DNA from: AC-32 sp963755635
GTDB taxonomy: Bacteria > Actinomycetota > Thermoleophilia > Gaiellales > Gaiellaceae
Assembly (NCBI GenBank): GCA_963755635.1
Contig: CAVWKS010000024.1
Location: forward strand, 1-64,000
Reading direction: 5' to 3'
DNA length: 64,000 bases
Below the pieces are notes generated by a model. It ran no database searches. It saw only the letters and a list, made by a program, of their open reading frames with translations, and was not told the DNA's origin. Below are positions 18,952 to 30,085 of the stretch, piece after piece (within the stretch, counting starts at the first letter, position 1; every line of letters begins with the position of its first letter). The position numbers were made by a program, and so were the translations under genes.

Positions 18952-20180
18952 CCGCAGCCGTCGGGCCGGCCGCTGCCTTCGCGCTCGTCCGGCGGCGTTC
19001 GTTCGGCCCTTATTTCGTCGGGAACGCGCTCTCCGCGAGCGGGACCTGGTTCCAGAACCTCGCCGCGGCGCTCTTGATCTACCGGCAGACGCACTCGGCA
19101 TTCCTGCTCGGCGTGCTCAACTTCTCGCAGTTCATCCCGATCCTCGTGCTCGCGCCGTGGGCGGGCGCCGCCTCCGACCGCTTCAACCGCCGGCAGCTGC
19201 TGCTCGTCACGCAGAGCATCGCGATCGTCCTCTCCGGCGGGCTCGGCCTGCTCGCCTGGCAGGGCCTCGCCCCGCCCGCGGTCGTGATCGCCGATGCGAT
19301 CGCGCTGGGGATCGTGAGCGCGTTCTCGGCGCCGGCCCAGCAGGCGCTGGTCCCGTCGCTCGTCGAGCCGCACGAGGTGCCGACTGCGGTTGCGCTCAAC
19401 TCGATGACGTTCAACCTGGCGCGGGCGGTCGGCCCGGCGACGGCTGCGCTTGCGGTCGAGTACCTCGGCATTCCTGCGGCGTTCGGGCTGAACGCGGTCT
19501 CGTACCTGATCTTCATCGCCGCGCTGCTCGTGATCGGCCCGCAGGCGCAGGAGCTCGCCGACCGCTCGGTCAGCCACGTCCGCGCGAGCATCGACATCCT
19601 CCGGCGGAGGCCGCAGCTCGTCGTCTACCTGGTGATCGTGGCCGCGGTCGGCTTCGCGTCCGACCCCGTGAACACGCTCGCGCCGGCGTGGGCGCACGCG
19701 TTCGGCGAGAAGGACACGACCGCCGGCTACATCATCGGCGTCTTCGGGGCCGGCGCGGTCACGGCGGGCCTCGTCGTTGCGGGCCGCGTGGGCGGGAGCC
19801 GGCGGCGGATGTTCGTGACGCTGCTCTTGCTCGGCGGCGGGCTCGTGGCCTTCTCGCTGTCGCCATGGCTGGCGGTGGCGCTGCCGTTCCTGTTCGTCGC
19901 GGGCTTCGGCTACCTCGCGTCGAACACACACGCCACGTCGCGACTGCAGCTCGGCGTCGACCCGTGGGAACGAGGGCGGATCATGGCGCTCTGGAGCGTG
20001 GCGTTTCTCGGGCTGCGCCCCTTCGCGAGCATCATCGACGGCGCGATCGCCGCGGCGTTCGGGGTCAGAGTCGCCGGGGTCGTGCTGGCACTGCCGGTAC
20101 TAGGCTGCGCTGTCTGGATGGCGGTGCGAGCCCGAACGCGCGGCTGGGGCCCGGCCCGCGCCGAGCTGCCGCCGGCCTAG
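18948..20180 (+). CDS. MFS transporter (drug/metabolite efflux-like)
   Basis: About 410 residues with 10-12 hydrophobic segments. The family motif WAGAASDRFNRRQLLL lies between helices 2 and 3, and LARAVGPATAALAV marks helix 5. It resembles the MFS_3/enterobactin exporter type (PF05977). The N-terminal conserved block FALVRRRSFGPYFVGNALSASGTWFQ starts right after uvrC, but no ATG, GTG or TTG precedes it in frame. The only codon overlapping the uvrC stop is GTA (GTAG), so the start is uncertain. The stop shares CTAG with the convergent Asp-box gene. Confidence 0.82.
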   Translation, partial: VAAAVGPAAAFALVRRRSFGPYFVGNALSASGTWFQNLAAALLIYRQTHSAFLLGVLNFSQFIPILVLAPWAGAASDRFNRRQLLLVTQSIAIVLSGGLGLLAWQGLAPPAVVIADAIALGIVSAFSAPAQQALVPSLVEPHEVPTAVALNSMTFNLARAVGPATAALAVEYLGIPAAFGLNAVSYLIFIAALLVIGPQAQELADRSVSHVRASIDILRRRPQLVVYLVIVAAVGFASDPVNTLAPAWAHAFGEKDTTAGYIIGVFGAGAVTAGLVVAGRVGGSRRRMFVTLLLLGGGLVAFSLSPWLAVALPFLFVAGFGYLASNTHATSRLQLGVDPWERGRIMALWSVAFLGLRPFASIIDGAIAAAFGVRVAGVVLALPVLGCAVWMAVRARTRGWGPARAELPPA

Positions 20181-21588
20181 GGCACCGGGAGCGAGCTCGT
20201 GAAGATCGACTCCTGCAGGCGGCGCCGCTTCGGCTTCTGCGCGAGCGCGAAGACGGGCACCGCACGGCCGCCGGCGAACGACGTCGAGATGTAGTCGCCG
20301 ACCATCGAGCCGAGCGACGTCTCCGCGATCCCCGAGATCGGCACGCGCCTCGAGTTGAGCAGCTTCGGCCTCGTCCAGCTCACGCCGGCGTCCGACGACG
20401 AGACGAAGCGGACGTCGAGCGTCGAGCCGTGCCACACGTAGTAGGCGAGCGCAAGGCGGCCGGGCCGCGAGGGATCGGCGTCGAGCCCGGGAAGCTCCGC
20501 GTCGCCGGTCCCGGTCGGGATCTCGGTGACCGGCGTCCAGGTGATGCCGTCTGTCGTGGAGGTGTAGACGATCGAGTTCGCCCCGCAGGACGTGCTGAAG
20601 GTGCAGTCGGCCCAGACGAGGTACGCGCGCCCGTCGGCGCTGATCGCCGAGCTCGGCAACGGCGCTGCTCGCAGCCCGTCGTGCTGGCGGTACTGCGAGC
20701 CCGCGATGCCCGTGCGGAGCGCCCAGGTGGCCCCGCCGTCGTCCGAGTACACGACCGAGAACTTGCGCTCGTCGTAGAACGGGATCAGGACGCGCCCGCT
20801 CGGGAGGGCGAGCGGCTGCACGCCCGGCGCGTACGCCCCACGGATCGAGGCGCGTCCGGGGAAGCCGGGCGCGGCGGCCGGCGCCGACCAGGTCAGCCCC
20901 CCGTCACCGGACACCTGCGTGACGACCTGCTCGCCCACCAGATCGCTGTAGCTGACGTAGCAATTGCCGTAGTGCGGGCTCTGCGGCCAGTTGTCGCAGG
21001 CGATCCACTCCTTGTCCTGGCCGATCTCGGTGGGCGTGCGCACGGCGGCCACCGGGCCGCCCCAGTGCAGGCCGTCGCTCGAGCGGTTGACGTCGAGCGA
21101 GGAGCCCTGGCCGAAGACGAGCGAGACCGTCAGCCACTGGCCGTGCTTCTGGTCGTACGCGACCGACGGGTCGCTCGCGCGCGGTGCGAGACCGCGCAGG
21201 AAGCCGTGCTTCCAGCTGCGCCCGCTGTCCCGCGACGTCGCGAAGCCGATCGTGTGCGAGCCGCCGTCGAAGAAGCGGCCGACCTGGAAGACCGAAACGA
21301 CCGTCGTCCCCGCAGCGAAGGAGTCCGGCTCGACCTCCGTCTGATGCTGGCTGCCGGAGTTGCGGTACGGGTCGAGCGAGGAGCGGCGGCTGACCGTCTC
21401 GCAGTCAGACGCGACGCGGTCGAAGCCGTCGACCGTGGCGAGGTCGTAGCCGCCGCCGCAGCTGACGACGTCGCGGACGCCGTTGACGGTCTGCAGCCTG
21501 TCCGGCCCGCGCGTGCCGCGGATGCGGGCGGCGGTCGCCACGGACGCGGCGACGAGCACGACCCCGATGACGACGAAGAGGGCTCTCT

Positions 21589-21592
<4 letters not shown>
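20177..21592 (-). CDS. secreted sialidase-like (Asp-box/BNR) propeller protein
   Basis: About 471 residues. From a CTG at 21592 it reads KRALFVVIGVVLVAASVATAA, a complete signal peptide; a GTG at 21559 is the nearest standard start but would truncate it. A short RTX-like calcium segment (GTRGPDRL...CGGGYDLATVDGFDRV) follows. A six-bladed propeller then carries Asp-boxes: SRDSGRSW, SGDGGLTW, SDDGGATW, STTDGITW and SSDAGVSW. The sialidase FRIP/Arg triad is not obvious, so catalysis is unproven. The CTG overlaps the TGA of pruA, and the stop shares CTAG with the MFS gene. Confidence 0.78.
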
Positions 21593-23259
<1,667 letters not shown>

Positions 23260-23283
23260 GCTGGTGATTCTACGATTCAGTCG

Positions 23284-23739
23284 ATGGTGGAGCGGGTCGC
23301 GTACGCGGTGGACGGCTGGGGCGTGGGGGAGCTGACGTTCGCGGACGGCGTGCTCGCCTGGCACGAGCTGCCCGCACGAACCGAGCCGTCGAGCGCTGGG
23401 CATCCGCTGGCGGCACGCATCCGCGCCTACCTGGGCGGGCGTCCCGACGACTTCCTCGACGTCGAGCTCGATCTCTCCTGGTGCACGCCCTTCCAGCGGT
23501 CCGTCGTCGAGGCGATGCGGTCGGTCCCGTACGGCGAGACGGCGACCTACGGCGAGATCGCCGCGCTCTCGGGCCACCTGAACGCCCAGCGGGCGGTCGG
23601 CTCGGTGTGCGCGGCGAACCGGTTCGCGCTCGTCGTGCCGTGCCACAGGGTCGTTGCCGCCGACGGGCTCGGCTCGTACGGCTCGCTCGGCCCGGGTTAC
23701 AAGCGACGGCTTCTGGAGCTCGAGGGTGTCGTTCTCTGA
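23284..23739 (+). CDS. ogt: methylated-DNA--[protein]-cysteine S-methyltransferase
   Basis: A 151-residue O6-alkylguanine DNA repair protein that takes the alkyl group irreversibly onto Cys120 in PCHRVVA. The upstream TPFQRSVVEAMRSVPYGETATYGEIA block and ANRFALVVPCHRV are typical. The poorly conserved N-terminal domain is short. Its 3' end overlaps the whiA start by 14 bp, so the two are coupled. Confidence 0.94.
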   Translation: MVERVAYAVDGWGVGELTFADGVLAWHELPARTEPSSAGHPLAARIRAYLGGRPDDFLDVELDLSWCTPFQRSVVEAMRSVPYGETATYGEIAALSGHLNAQRAVGSVCAANRFALVVPCHRVVAADGLGSYGSLGPGYKRRLLELEGVVL

Positions 23740-24637
23740 AGAGGTGCGGGCCGAGCTCGCGGCGGTCGCGCCCGAGCGGGAGTGCGACCGGCTCGCGGAG
23801 CTGTCCGCGCTCTTCCATTTCGCCGGTCGGCTCCACCTGCGGGGACGCGGTGAGGTCTCGCTGCATCTCGACCTGGCGAGCGCGGCGGTCGCGCGGAGGG
23901 CGTTCTCGCTGCTTCGTTCCTTCGGCGTCGGCTCGGAGATCCGCACCTACCGCCGGCGCGCCTTCGGCCGGGAGACTCGCTACCAGCTCCACGTCGAGAA
24001 CGAGGCGGGCTTGCTCGCCAGGACCGGCATCGTCGACGCCCGCTCGAGGCCCCGCGAGCGGCCGCCCAGGAGCCTCCTCGGCAGGGCTTGCTGCCGCGCC
24101 GCCTACCTGCGCGGCGCGCTGCTCGCGGCCGGTTCGATCAGCGGGCCGCCGTCCCCGCACCTCGAGATCCGCTGCGAGAGCCGCGCGGGAGCCGAGACGC
24201 TCGGCGCCGTGGCCGGAGCCGAGGGCGCCGAGCTCCTGATCGCCGCACGTGGCGACCAGTCGCTCGCGTACGCGAAGGGGATCGACCGCATCGCAGACGT
24301 CCTGGCGGTCGCCGGCGCGAGCGACGCCGCTCTCGTGCTCGAGGAGCGGGCGGTGGTCGGCTCGGCGCGCGCCCACGCGAACCGGCTCGCCAACGCGGAC
24401 CACGCGAATCTCGTCCGCGCAGGCCGCGCCGCCCACGAGCAGCTCGAGGCGGTACGCCGATTGCAGCGTTCAGGCCGCATCGAGGAGCTCTCTCACCCGC
24501 TTCGAGAGGTCGCCGAGCTGCGCGTCAAGCACCCGTCACTCTCCCTCCGAGACCTCGGCAGGAAGTGCGACCCGCCGGTCGGCAAGGCGACGGCACATCG
24601 GCGCCTGCGGACGATTGTCCGTCTCGCCCAGCGATAG
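23726..24637 (+). CDS. whiA: DNA-binding protein WhiA
   Basis: A 303-residue WhiA, a sporulation and cell-division transcription factor in actinobacteria. The N-terminal part is LAGLIDADG-endonuclease-like (FHFAGRLHLRG, RAAYLRGALLAAGSIS, HLEIRC). The C-terminal helix-turn-helix (VAELRVKHPSLSLRDLGRKC..VGKATAHRRLRTI) closes it. The position directly before gap-pgk-tpiA is the common actinobacterial order. The GTG at 23726 lies inside ogt. Confidence 0.94.
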   Translation: MSFSEEVRAELAAVAPERECDRLAELSALFHFAGRLHLRGRGEVSLHLDLASAAVARRAFSLLRSFGVGSEIRTYRRRAFGRETRYQLHVENEAGLLARTGIVDARSRPRERPPRSLLGRACCRAAYLRGALLAAGSISGPPSPHLEIRCESRAGAETLGAVAGAEGAELLIAARGDQSLAYAKGIDRIADVLAVAGASDAALVLEERAVVGSARAHANRLANADHANLVRAGRAAHEQLEAVRRLQRSGRIEELSHPLREVAELRVKHPSLSLRDLGRKCDPPVGKATAHRRLRTIVRLAQR

Positions 24638-24871
24638 TGGAAAATTGATTGGGAGTCCGATCTTTACGACTTACAACCGCGTAGTTTTTCGGGAACGGAG
24701 TGCGTAATACTCCGCCCGGCGGGTTCGCGCTCGTCCGGCGATGGATTCAGACCCCGTCCGTCGCCAAGGTCCGGAGCGCGACAATGCGGAGGGGGAGGTC
24801 GTCCTCGGAGCTTCCCCTCCGGCCCGCCGCTATTGCGTGGTTAGACTCGAAGGCGGAATCCAAGGGAGGTC
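24638..24871 (+). promoter_or_regulatory. whiA-gap intergenic region, probable promoter of the glycolytic genes
   Basis: A 234-bp gap without a gene. Its first 60 bp are unusually AT-rich for this window (GGAAAATTGATT, GTAGTTTTT). TAATACT near 24706 could be a -10 box. A GC-rich inverted stretch (GGGGGAGG with CCTCCCC-like sequence) lies near 24790-24830. An AAGGGAGG ribosome-binding site sits at 24861-24869 before gap. The promoter is an inference from base composition. Confidence 0.4.
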
Positions 24872-24874
24872 GTG

Positions 24875-25903
24875 GTGGCTATTCGAGTAGGGATCAACGG
24901 TTTCGGGCGGATCGGACGCAACTTCTTCCGGGCGCACCTCGAGCGGGGCGGCGACTTCGAGGTGGTGGCTGCCAACGACCTCGGCGACGCCGAGATGATG
25001 GCCTACCTGCTGAAGCACGACTCCGTGCTCGGCACGCTCGACGAAGACGTCTCCGCCGGCGACGGCAAGATCACCGTGGGCTCGCAGGAGCTCCGGCTCC
25101 TGAGCGAGCGGGATCCCGGCAGCCTCCCCTGGGGCGACCTCGGCGTCGACGTGGTGATCGAGTCGACCGGCTTCTTCACGGGCCGCGACGGCGCCGCCAA
25201 GCACCTCGACGGCGGCGCGAGGAAGGTGATCATCTCGGCGCCGGCGAAGGGCCCGGACGTCACGATCGTGCTCGGCGTCAACGACGGCGACTACGACCCG
25301 GAGGCCCACGACGTGATCTCGAACGCCTCCTGCACGACGAACTGCGTCGCGCCGCTGGCCAAGGTGCTGCACGACGAGCTGACGATCGAGCAGGGCTTCA
25401 TGACGACGATCCACGCGTACACGAACGACCAGCGCGTGCTCGACCTCCCGCACGAGGACTTCCGCCGCGCCCGCGCGGCCGCGATCAACCTGATTCCGAC
25501 CTCGACCGGTGCGGCCAAGGCGATCGGGATCGTCATGCCCGACCTGCAGGGCAAGGTCGACGGCATGTCGATGCGCGCCCCGGTGCCGACCGGCTCGATC
25601 GTCGACCTGGTCTGCCGCGTCGGGCGCGAGACGACGCAAGGACGAGGTCAACGAGCTCTTCCGCTCGAAAGCGGACAGCCGGGCCGTTCGAGGGGATCCT
25701 GCACTACACCGACGAGCCGCTCGTCTCGACCGACATCCAGCACTCGTCCTACTCGTCGATCTTCGACAGCGACCTGACGATGGTGCACGGCGAGCATGGT
25801 CAAGGTCTTCGGCTGGTACGACAACGAGTGGGGCTACTCGTGCCGGCTCGTCGATCTCGTGGCGAAGGTTGGCGCGACGCTTCCGGCCGCAGTGAGTGCG
25901 TAA
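24875..25903 (+). CDS. gap: glyceraldehyde-3-phosphate dehydrogenase, three frameshifts here
   Basis: Converts glyceraldehyde 3-phosphate to 1,3-bisphosphoglycerate. NAD loop NGFGRIGRN is at the N-terminus, the catalytic Cys in SNASCTTNC near 150, and the C-terminal WYDNEWGYSCRLVDL is intact. The reading frame is broken by an extra C at 25637, 25680 and 25795. Removing each restores TTKDEVNELF, SGPFEGILHYTDEP and VHGEMVKVFGW. Three insertions in one essential, conserved gene point to sequencing or assembly error. GTG at 24875 has better spacing to the GGGAGG site than the GTG at 24872. Corrected length is about 341 residues. It overlaps pgk by 8 bp. Confidence 0.9.
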
Positions 25904-26939
25904 GCCGCGCTCGGTTCGCGAGGCCGACGTCGGCGGCAAGAACGTGCTCGTGCGCGCCGACCTGAACGTGCCGCTCGAGAGCGGACGGGTCGCCGACGAC
26001 ACGCGGATCCGAGCCTCGCTGCCGACGCTGCAGTACCTGCTCGAGCACGACGCGAAGGAGGTCGCGGTCTGCTCGCATCTCGGCCGGCCGAAGGGGCCCG
26101 ATCCGGCGTTTTCGATGACGCCGGTCGCTCGGCGTCTGCGCGAGCTGCTCCCCGACGAGCGGATCGACGTGCTCGAGAACACGCGCTTCGACCCCGGCGA
26201 GACGAAGAACGATCCCGAGTTCGCCAGGCAACTCGCTGAGACCCGGGACCTCTTCGTCGAGGACGCGTTCGGCTCCGTCCACCGCGCGCACGCGTCGACC
26301 GTCGGCGTCGCCGAGCTACTGCCCGCCTACGCAGGGCTACTGCTCGAGCGCGAGCTCGAAGAGCTCGGGAAGCTGCTCGGCGAGGTCGAGCGGCCCTTCG
26401 TGCTCGTCTCCGGCGGCGCCAAGGTCGAGGACAAGCTCGGCGTCCTGCGCAACCTCGGCGGCAAGGCAGACACGGTGCTCGTCGGCGGCAAGATGGCCGA
26501 GCAGCTGCGTGACGAGAATCCGCTCGGCTTCACCGTGGAGCTGCCGAGCGACGTCGTGGCGGCGGCCGCGTTCGAGGCAGACGCCGAGAGCAGGGTCGTG
26601 CCGTACCACGAGCTGCCGGATGGCTGGCTCGGCCTCGACATCGGCCCCGAGACTCGCGAGCGCTTTGCCGCCGCGCTCGCCGGCGCACGCACGATCTTCT
26701 GGAACGGCCCGATGGGCGTCTTCGAGTGGCCGCGCTTCGCGGAGGGCACGAAAGCCGTCGCCGAGGCGGTGGCCGGCGCCGACGCGTTCTCGGTCGTCGG
26801 CGGCGCGGACTCGATCCACGCGCTCAACGAGCTCGGCCTGCTCGACCGGGTCTCGTGGGCGTCGACCGGCGGCGGTGCCGCGCTCGAGCTCCTGGAAGGC
26901 AAGGAGCTGCCGGGCGTCGCCGTGATTCCGTCCGACTAG
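25896..26939 (+). CDS. pgk: phosphoglycerate kinase
   Basis: A 347-residue kinase transferring phosphate from 1,3-bisphosphoglycerate to ADP. Motifs are VLVRADLNVPL near 18, SHLGRPKGPD near 60, VEDAFGSVHRAHAST near 122, SGGAKVEDKLGVL near 172 and GGGAALELLEGKELPGV at the end. It is about 45 residues shorter than the usual 390-400, with loops trimmed rather than a domain lost. The GTG start lies inside the gap gene. The stop shares CTAG with the convergent GH26-like gene. Confidence 0.94.
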   Translation: MRKPRSVREADVGGKNVLVRADLNVPLESGRVADDTRIRASLPTLQYLLEHDAKEVAVCSHLGRPKGPDPAFSMTPVARRLRELLPDERIDVLENTRFDPGETKNDPEFARQLAETRDLFVEDAFGSVHRAHASTVGVAELLPAYAGLLLERELEELGKLLGEVERPFVLVSGGAKVEDKLGVLRNLGGKADTVLVGGKMAEQLRDENPLGFTVELPSDVVAAAAFEADAESRVVPYHELPDGWLGLDIGPETRERFAAALAGARTIFWNGPMGVFEWPRFAEGTKAVAEAVAGADAFSVVGGADSIHALNELGLLDRVSWASTGGGAALELLEGKELPGVAVIPSD

Positions 26940-27892
26940 GGCAGCACTTTCCCGAGCGGGACGATCTCCCGGCGGTAGACGGCACGCGCCCGCGGCTTCG
27001 AGGCCAGGTCGAACACCGATCCAGGCCCGTAGTAGTAGTACGAGACGAACTCGAGGCGGGGATGGCTCTTGATGAAACGCGCCATCTGGGAGACGAAGGA
27101 CGGGTCGTCGAAGCCCCACATGGCCCACTCGGGAACGGCGAAGGGCAGGCGCGGGTGGGCGCGGTAGAGCGCTTGGGCGGCATCCCACTCGGCGCCGTGA
27201 CCGGGCTTGTCGTAGAGGTCGTCGCCGACGACGTCGACGTAGGCATTGCCGGGGAAATAGGCCGCGGCGGAGTTCCCGGCCAGGCGCGGGGCGCCGTAGC
27301 CCTGCGGGTTCCAGACCATTCGGAGCTTCGGTTGCGTCGGCATCAGATCGACCTTCACGCCGGGCAGGCCGAGGCGTGCGAGCTGCCTGGTCATGTCGTC
27401 GGCAGTGCCGCCGCGCTCGAGGATCGCGATCCGCGCGAACGCCTTCCGCGTCCAGGCCGTTGCGTGTGCCGCGTTGCGGCGGGTGCCGTTCGCGTTGTAC
27501 GCGCAGACGTTCTCCCAGTAGCCGTTCATCTCCGGGAACGGCCTGAGGTAGAAGCGCGGCCCCGGCCAGGCGGCGATCGCGTCGTTCAGCCGGAAGAGGA
27601 ACGAATCGACCTTGCCTTTCGCGATCGCGCGCGGTGAGGCCGTCTCGCGCCGCCCGTACGCGCCGCTCGTGAGCGCCAGCAGCGGCACCGGGTCGAGCTT
27701 GGCGATCGCTCCTTCGATATAGCGGTGATCGAAGCCCATGAACGTCTGCCGGACCTGAGAGCGCTGGCCGGTTTGCGCCTGGAAGCGGGCGTCGGGGCCG
27801 TAGACCCCGAGCAGCACGTGGTGCGAGGCGGCGCTTGCCCCGGCCGGCAGCAGCAGGAGCACCAGTGCGCCGACGAAGGCGGCTCGCTTCAC
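26936..27892 (-). CDS. secreted GH26-like glycoside hydrolase (beta-mannanase-like)
   Basis: A 318-residue exported protein with signal peptide KRAAFVGALVLLLLPAGASA. GH26-like landmarks are FYLRPFPEMNGYW near 128, where Glu is the expected acid/base residue, and FAVPEWAMWG near 250 for the nucleophile Glu, with KPGHGAEWDAA between. It could act on mannan-type or other beta-glycans outside the cell. It sits on the opposite strand between pgk and tpiA and so splits the glycolytic operon. GTG start at 27892. Confidence 0.78.
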   Translation of the reverse strand: MKRAAFVGALVLLLLPAGASAASHHVLLGVYGPDARFQAQTGQRSQVRQTFMGFDHRYIEGAIAKLDPVPLLALTSGAYGRRETASPRAIAKGKVDSFLFRLNDAIAAWPGPRFYLRPFPEMNGYWENVCAYNANGTRRNAAHATAWTRKAFARIAILERGGTADDMTRQLARLGLPGVKVDLMPTQPKLRMVWNPQGYGAPRLAGNSAAAYFPGNAYVDVVGDDLYDKPGHGAEWDAAQALYRAHPRLPFAVPEWAMWGFDDPSFVSQMARFIKSHPRLEFVSYYYYGPGSVFDLASKPRARAVYRREIVPLGKVLP

Positions 27893-27928
27893 CGCTTCAG
27901 TGTAGGGCGACTCTAAGATGGCCGATCG

Positions 27929-28612
27929 GTGCCGCTGTTCGCCGCCAACTGGAAGATGTACAAGGGCCCGGCCGAGACGCGGGCGTTCTGCCAGGCGTTC
28001 GAGCCGCCGGACGGCGTCGAGGCGGTGCTCTGCCCGCCGTTCGTCTCGCTGGCGGCGGCGCTCGAGAGCCCGCACACGGTCTTCGCGCAGAACGTCCACT
28101 GGGCGGACGACGGCGCCTTCACGGGCGAGGTCTCGGCGCCGATGCTGCTCGAGCTCGGCGTCGCGGGCGCGATCGTGGGCCACTCCGAGCGGCGCCAGTA
28201 CTTCGGCGAGACCGACGAGACGGTCCGGCTCCGCGCCGAGCACGCGCTCGAGGCGGGCCTGCGCGTGATCGCGTGCGTCGGCGAGCTCGAGCACGAGCGC
28301 GAGGGCGGCGAGACCGAGCAGGTGCTGCGGCGCCAGGTCTCGACCCTGCCGCGACACGAGAACCTGGTCGTCGCCTACGAGCCGGTGTGGGCGATCGGCA
28401 CGGGCAAGACGGCAACGCCCGAGCAGGCGCAGGAGGCGCACTCGGTGATCAAGGGCCTGCTCGACGTCCCGGTGCTCTACGGCGGCTCGGTCAAGCCCGA
28501 CAACGCGGCGGAGCTGCTCTCACAGCCGGACGTCGACGGCGCTCTCGTCGGCGGCGCGTCGCTCGACGTGGAATCGTTCACTGCGATTTGCCGGGCCGCT
28601 TCCCCCTCGTAG
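27929..28612 (+). CDS. tpiA: triosephosphate isomerase
   Basis: A 227-residue TIM barrel interconverting DHAP and glyceraldehyde 3-phosphate. Active-site residues are Asn and Lys in AANWKM (7-9), His in GHSERR near 91, and Glu in VAYEPVWAIGTGKTA near 152. The phosphate-binding VLYGGSVK and LVGGASL blocks are present. It is shorter than the common 250 residues. GTG start at 27929; it overlaps gpmI by 25 bp. Confidence 0.95.
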   Translation: MPLFAANWKMYKGPAETRAFCQAFEPPDGVEAVLCPPFVSLAAALESPHTVFAQNVHWADDGAFTGEVSAPMLLELGVAGAIVGHSERRQYFGETDETVRLRAEHALEAGLRVIACVGELEHEREGGETEQVLRRQVSTLPRHENLVVAYEPVWAIGTGKTATPEQAQEAHSVIKGLLDVPVLYGGSVKPDNAAELLSQPDVDGALVGGASLDVESFTAICRAASPS

Positions 28613-30033
28613 CGCTCGTCATCCTCGACGGCTGGGGCTGCGCGCCGCCCGGCCCGGGGAACGCCGTCGAGCTCGCGGACACGCCCGTCTTCGACCGGCT
28701 CTGGGCGGAGTACCCGCACACGACGCTCAAGGCCTCGGGCGAGGCGGTCGGCCTGCCGGCCGGCCAGATGGGCAACTCCGAGGTCGGGCACCTGACGATC
28801 GGCTCCGGGCGCGTGCTCGACCAGGACCTGCAGCGGATCAACCGCGCGATCGCGGACGGCTCGTTCTTCGAGAACCCGGCGCTGAAGGCGGCGTTCGCGA
28901 AGGGCGGCGACGTCCACCTGCTCGGGCTCGTCTCTCACGGCGGCGTCCACTCGCACATCGACCACGTCAAGGCGCTGCTTCGCTTCGCGCCGGAACGAAC
29001 GTGGATCCACGCCTTCACGGACGGGCGCGACGTCTCGCCGCACGCGGCCGAGCACGACCTCGCCGAGCTCCCCACGGAGCGGATCGCGACCGTCGCCGGC
29101 CGCTACTACGCGATGGACCGCGACCAGCGCTGGGAGCGGACACAGCGCGCCTGGGACGCGATCGTCGAGGGCAAGGGCGAACGCGCCGACGACCCCATCG
29201 CTGCAGTCCGGGCGAGCTACGAAGAAGGCGTGACCGACGAGTTCATCGAGCCGGTCGTGCTCGAGGGCCGGCCGCGCCTGGCGAAGGACGACGCGGCGAT
29301 CTTCTTCAACTTCCGCCCCGACCGCGCCCGGCAGCTCACGCAGAAGCTGCTCGAGGCGGGCTTCGACCTGACCACGATGACGCGCTACCGGGAGGACCTC
29401 GACTGCCCGGTCGCCTTCGCCGAGCAGGACGTCAAGGGAACGCTCGCCGAGGTGCTCGCCGAGCACGATCTCAAGCAGCTCCACGTCGCCGAGACGGAGA
29501 AGTACGCGCACGTGACGTACTTCTTCAACGGCGGCGAGGAGCACGAGTTCGCCGGCGAGACGCGGATCCTCGTGCCCAGCCCGCGCGACGTCGGCACCTA
29601 CGACCAGAAGCCGGAGATGTCGGCGGCCGAGGTCGCTCACCGTTTCTCCCAGGCGCTCGACGAGGACGGCTACAGCTTCGCGGTCGTCAACTTTGCGAAC
29701 CCGGACATGGTCGGCCACAGCGGCGTGATCCCTGCAGTGGTGAAGGCGGTCGAGACCACCGACGCGTGCCTCGGCAAGATCGTCGAGACGGTTCAGGGGC
29801 TCGGCGGCGTCCTGCTGATCACCGCCGACCACGGCAACGCCGAGCAGATGTTCGAAGCAGACGGCACGAGCCCGCACACGGCGCACACGACGAATCCCGT
29901 CCCGCTGATCGTGACCGACCCCGACGCGCAGCTCCGCGAGGGCGGCGAGCTGGCCGATCTGGCTCCGACCGTTCTCGCTTACCTCGGCATCACGGAAAAC
30001 TTACAGATGACGGGCAAAAACCTCTGCAATTAG
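28588..30033 (+). CDS. gpmI: 2,3-bisphosphoglycerate-independent phosphoglycerate mutase
   Basis: A 481-residue iPGM converting 3- to 2-phosphoglycerate. It belongs to the alkaline phosphatase superfamily with two metal ions. Motifs are VILDGWG at the N-terminus, GNSEVGH with the phosphorylated Ser near 58, HGGVHSH, TDGRD near 138, and VNFANPDMVGHSG plus TADHGNAEQM near the C-terminus. The TTG at 28588, inside tpiA, gives the expected N-terminus. Tight overlap with tpiA suggests coupling. Confidence 0.95.
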   Translation: MPGRFPLVALVILDGWGCAPPGPGNAVELADTPVFDRLWAEYPHTTLKASGEAVGLPAGQMGNSEVGHLTIGSGRVLDQDLQRINRAIADGSFFENPALKAAFAKGGDVHLLGLVSHGGVHSHIDHVKALLRFAPERTWIHAFTDGRDVSPHAAEHDLAELPTERIATVAGRYYAMDRDQRWERTQRAWDAIVEGKGERADDPIAAVRASYEEGVTDEFIEPVVLEGRPRLAKDDAAIFFNFRPDRARQLTQKLLEAGFDLTTMTRYREDLDCPVAFAEQDVKGTLAEVLAEHDLKQLHVAETEKYAHVTYFFNGGEEHEFAGETRILVPSPRDVGTYDQKPEMSAAEVAHRFSQALDEDGYSFAVVNFANPDMVGHSGVIPAVVKAVETTDACLGKIVETVQGLGGVLLITADHGNAEQMFEADGTSPHTAHTTNPVPLIVTDPDAQLREGGELADLAPTVLAYLGITENLQMTGKNLCN

Positions 30034-30070
30034 CCCATTTGGGGCGGCCGCAGTCGGCCCGGTTCCCGTC

Positions 30071-30076
30071 TATACT
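30071..30076 (+). promoter_or_regulatory. -10 element of the sigma factor gene
   Basis: TATACT lies 10 bp before the TTG start of the ECF sigma gene. Transcription would begin about 3 bases before or at the start codon, so the mRNA is likely leaderless or nearly so. No clear -35 box is seen. Confidence 0.45.
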
Positions 30077-30085
30077 CCGCAGGCG

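Noticed and set aside
17091..20180. A 1029-residue plus-strand frame across uvrC and the MFS transporter
   Set aside because: Over 17.1-18.95 kb it is the out-of-frame shadow of uvrC. Only the part after the uvrC stop encodes a recognisable transporter.
27835..28587. A long plus-strand frame preceding gpmI
   Set aside because: It is the out-of-frame shadow of tpiA; gpmI similarity starts only at the TTG near 28588.
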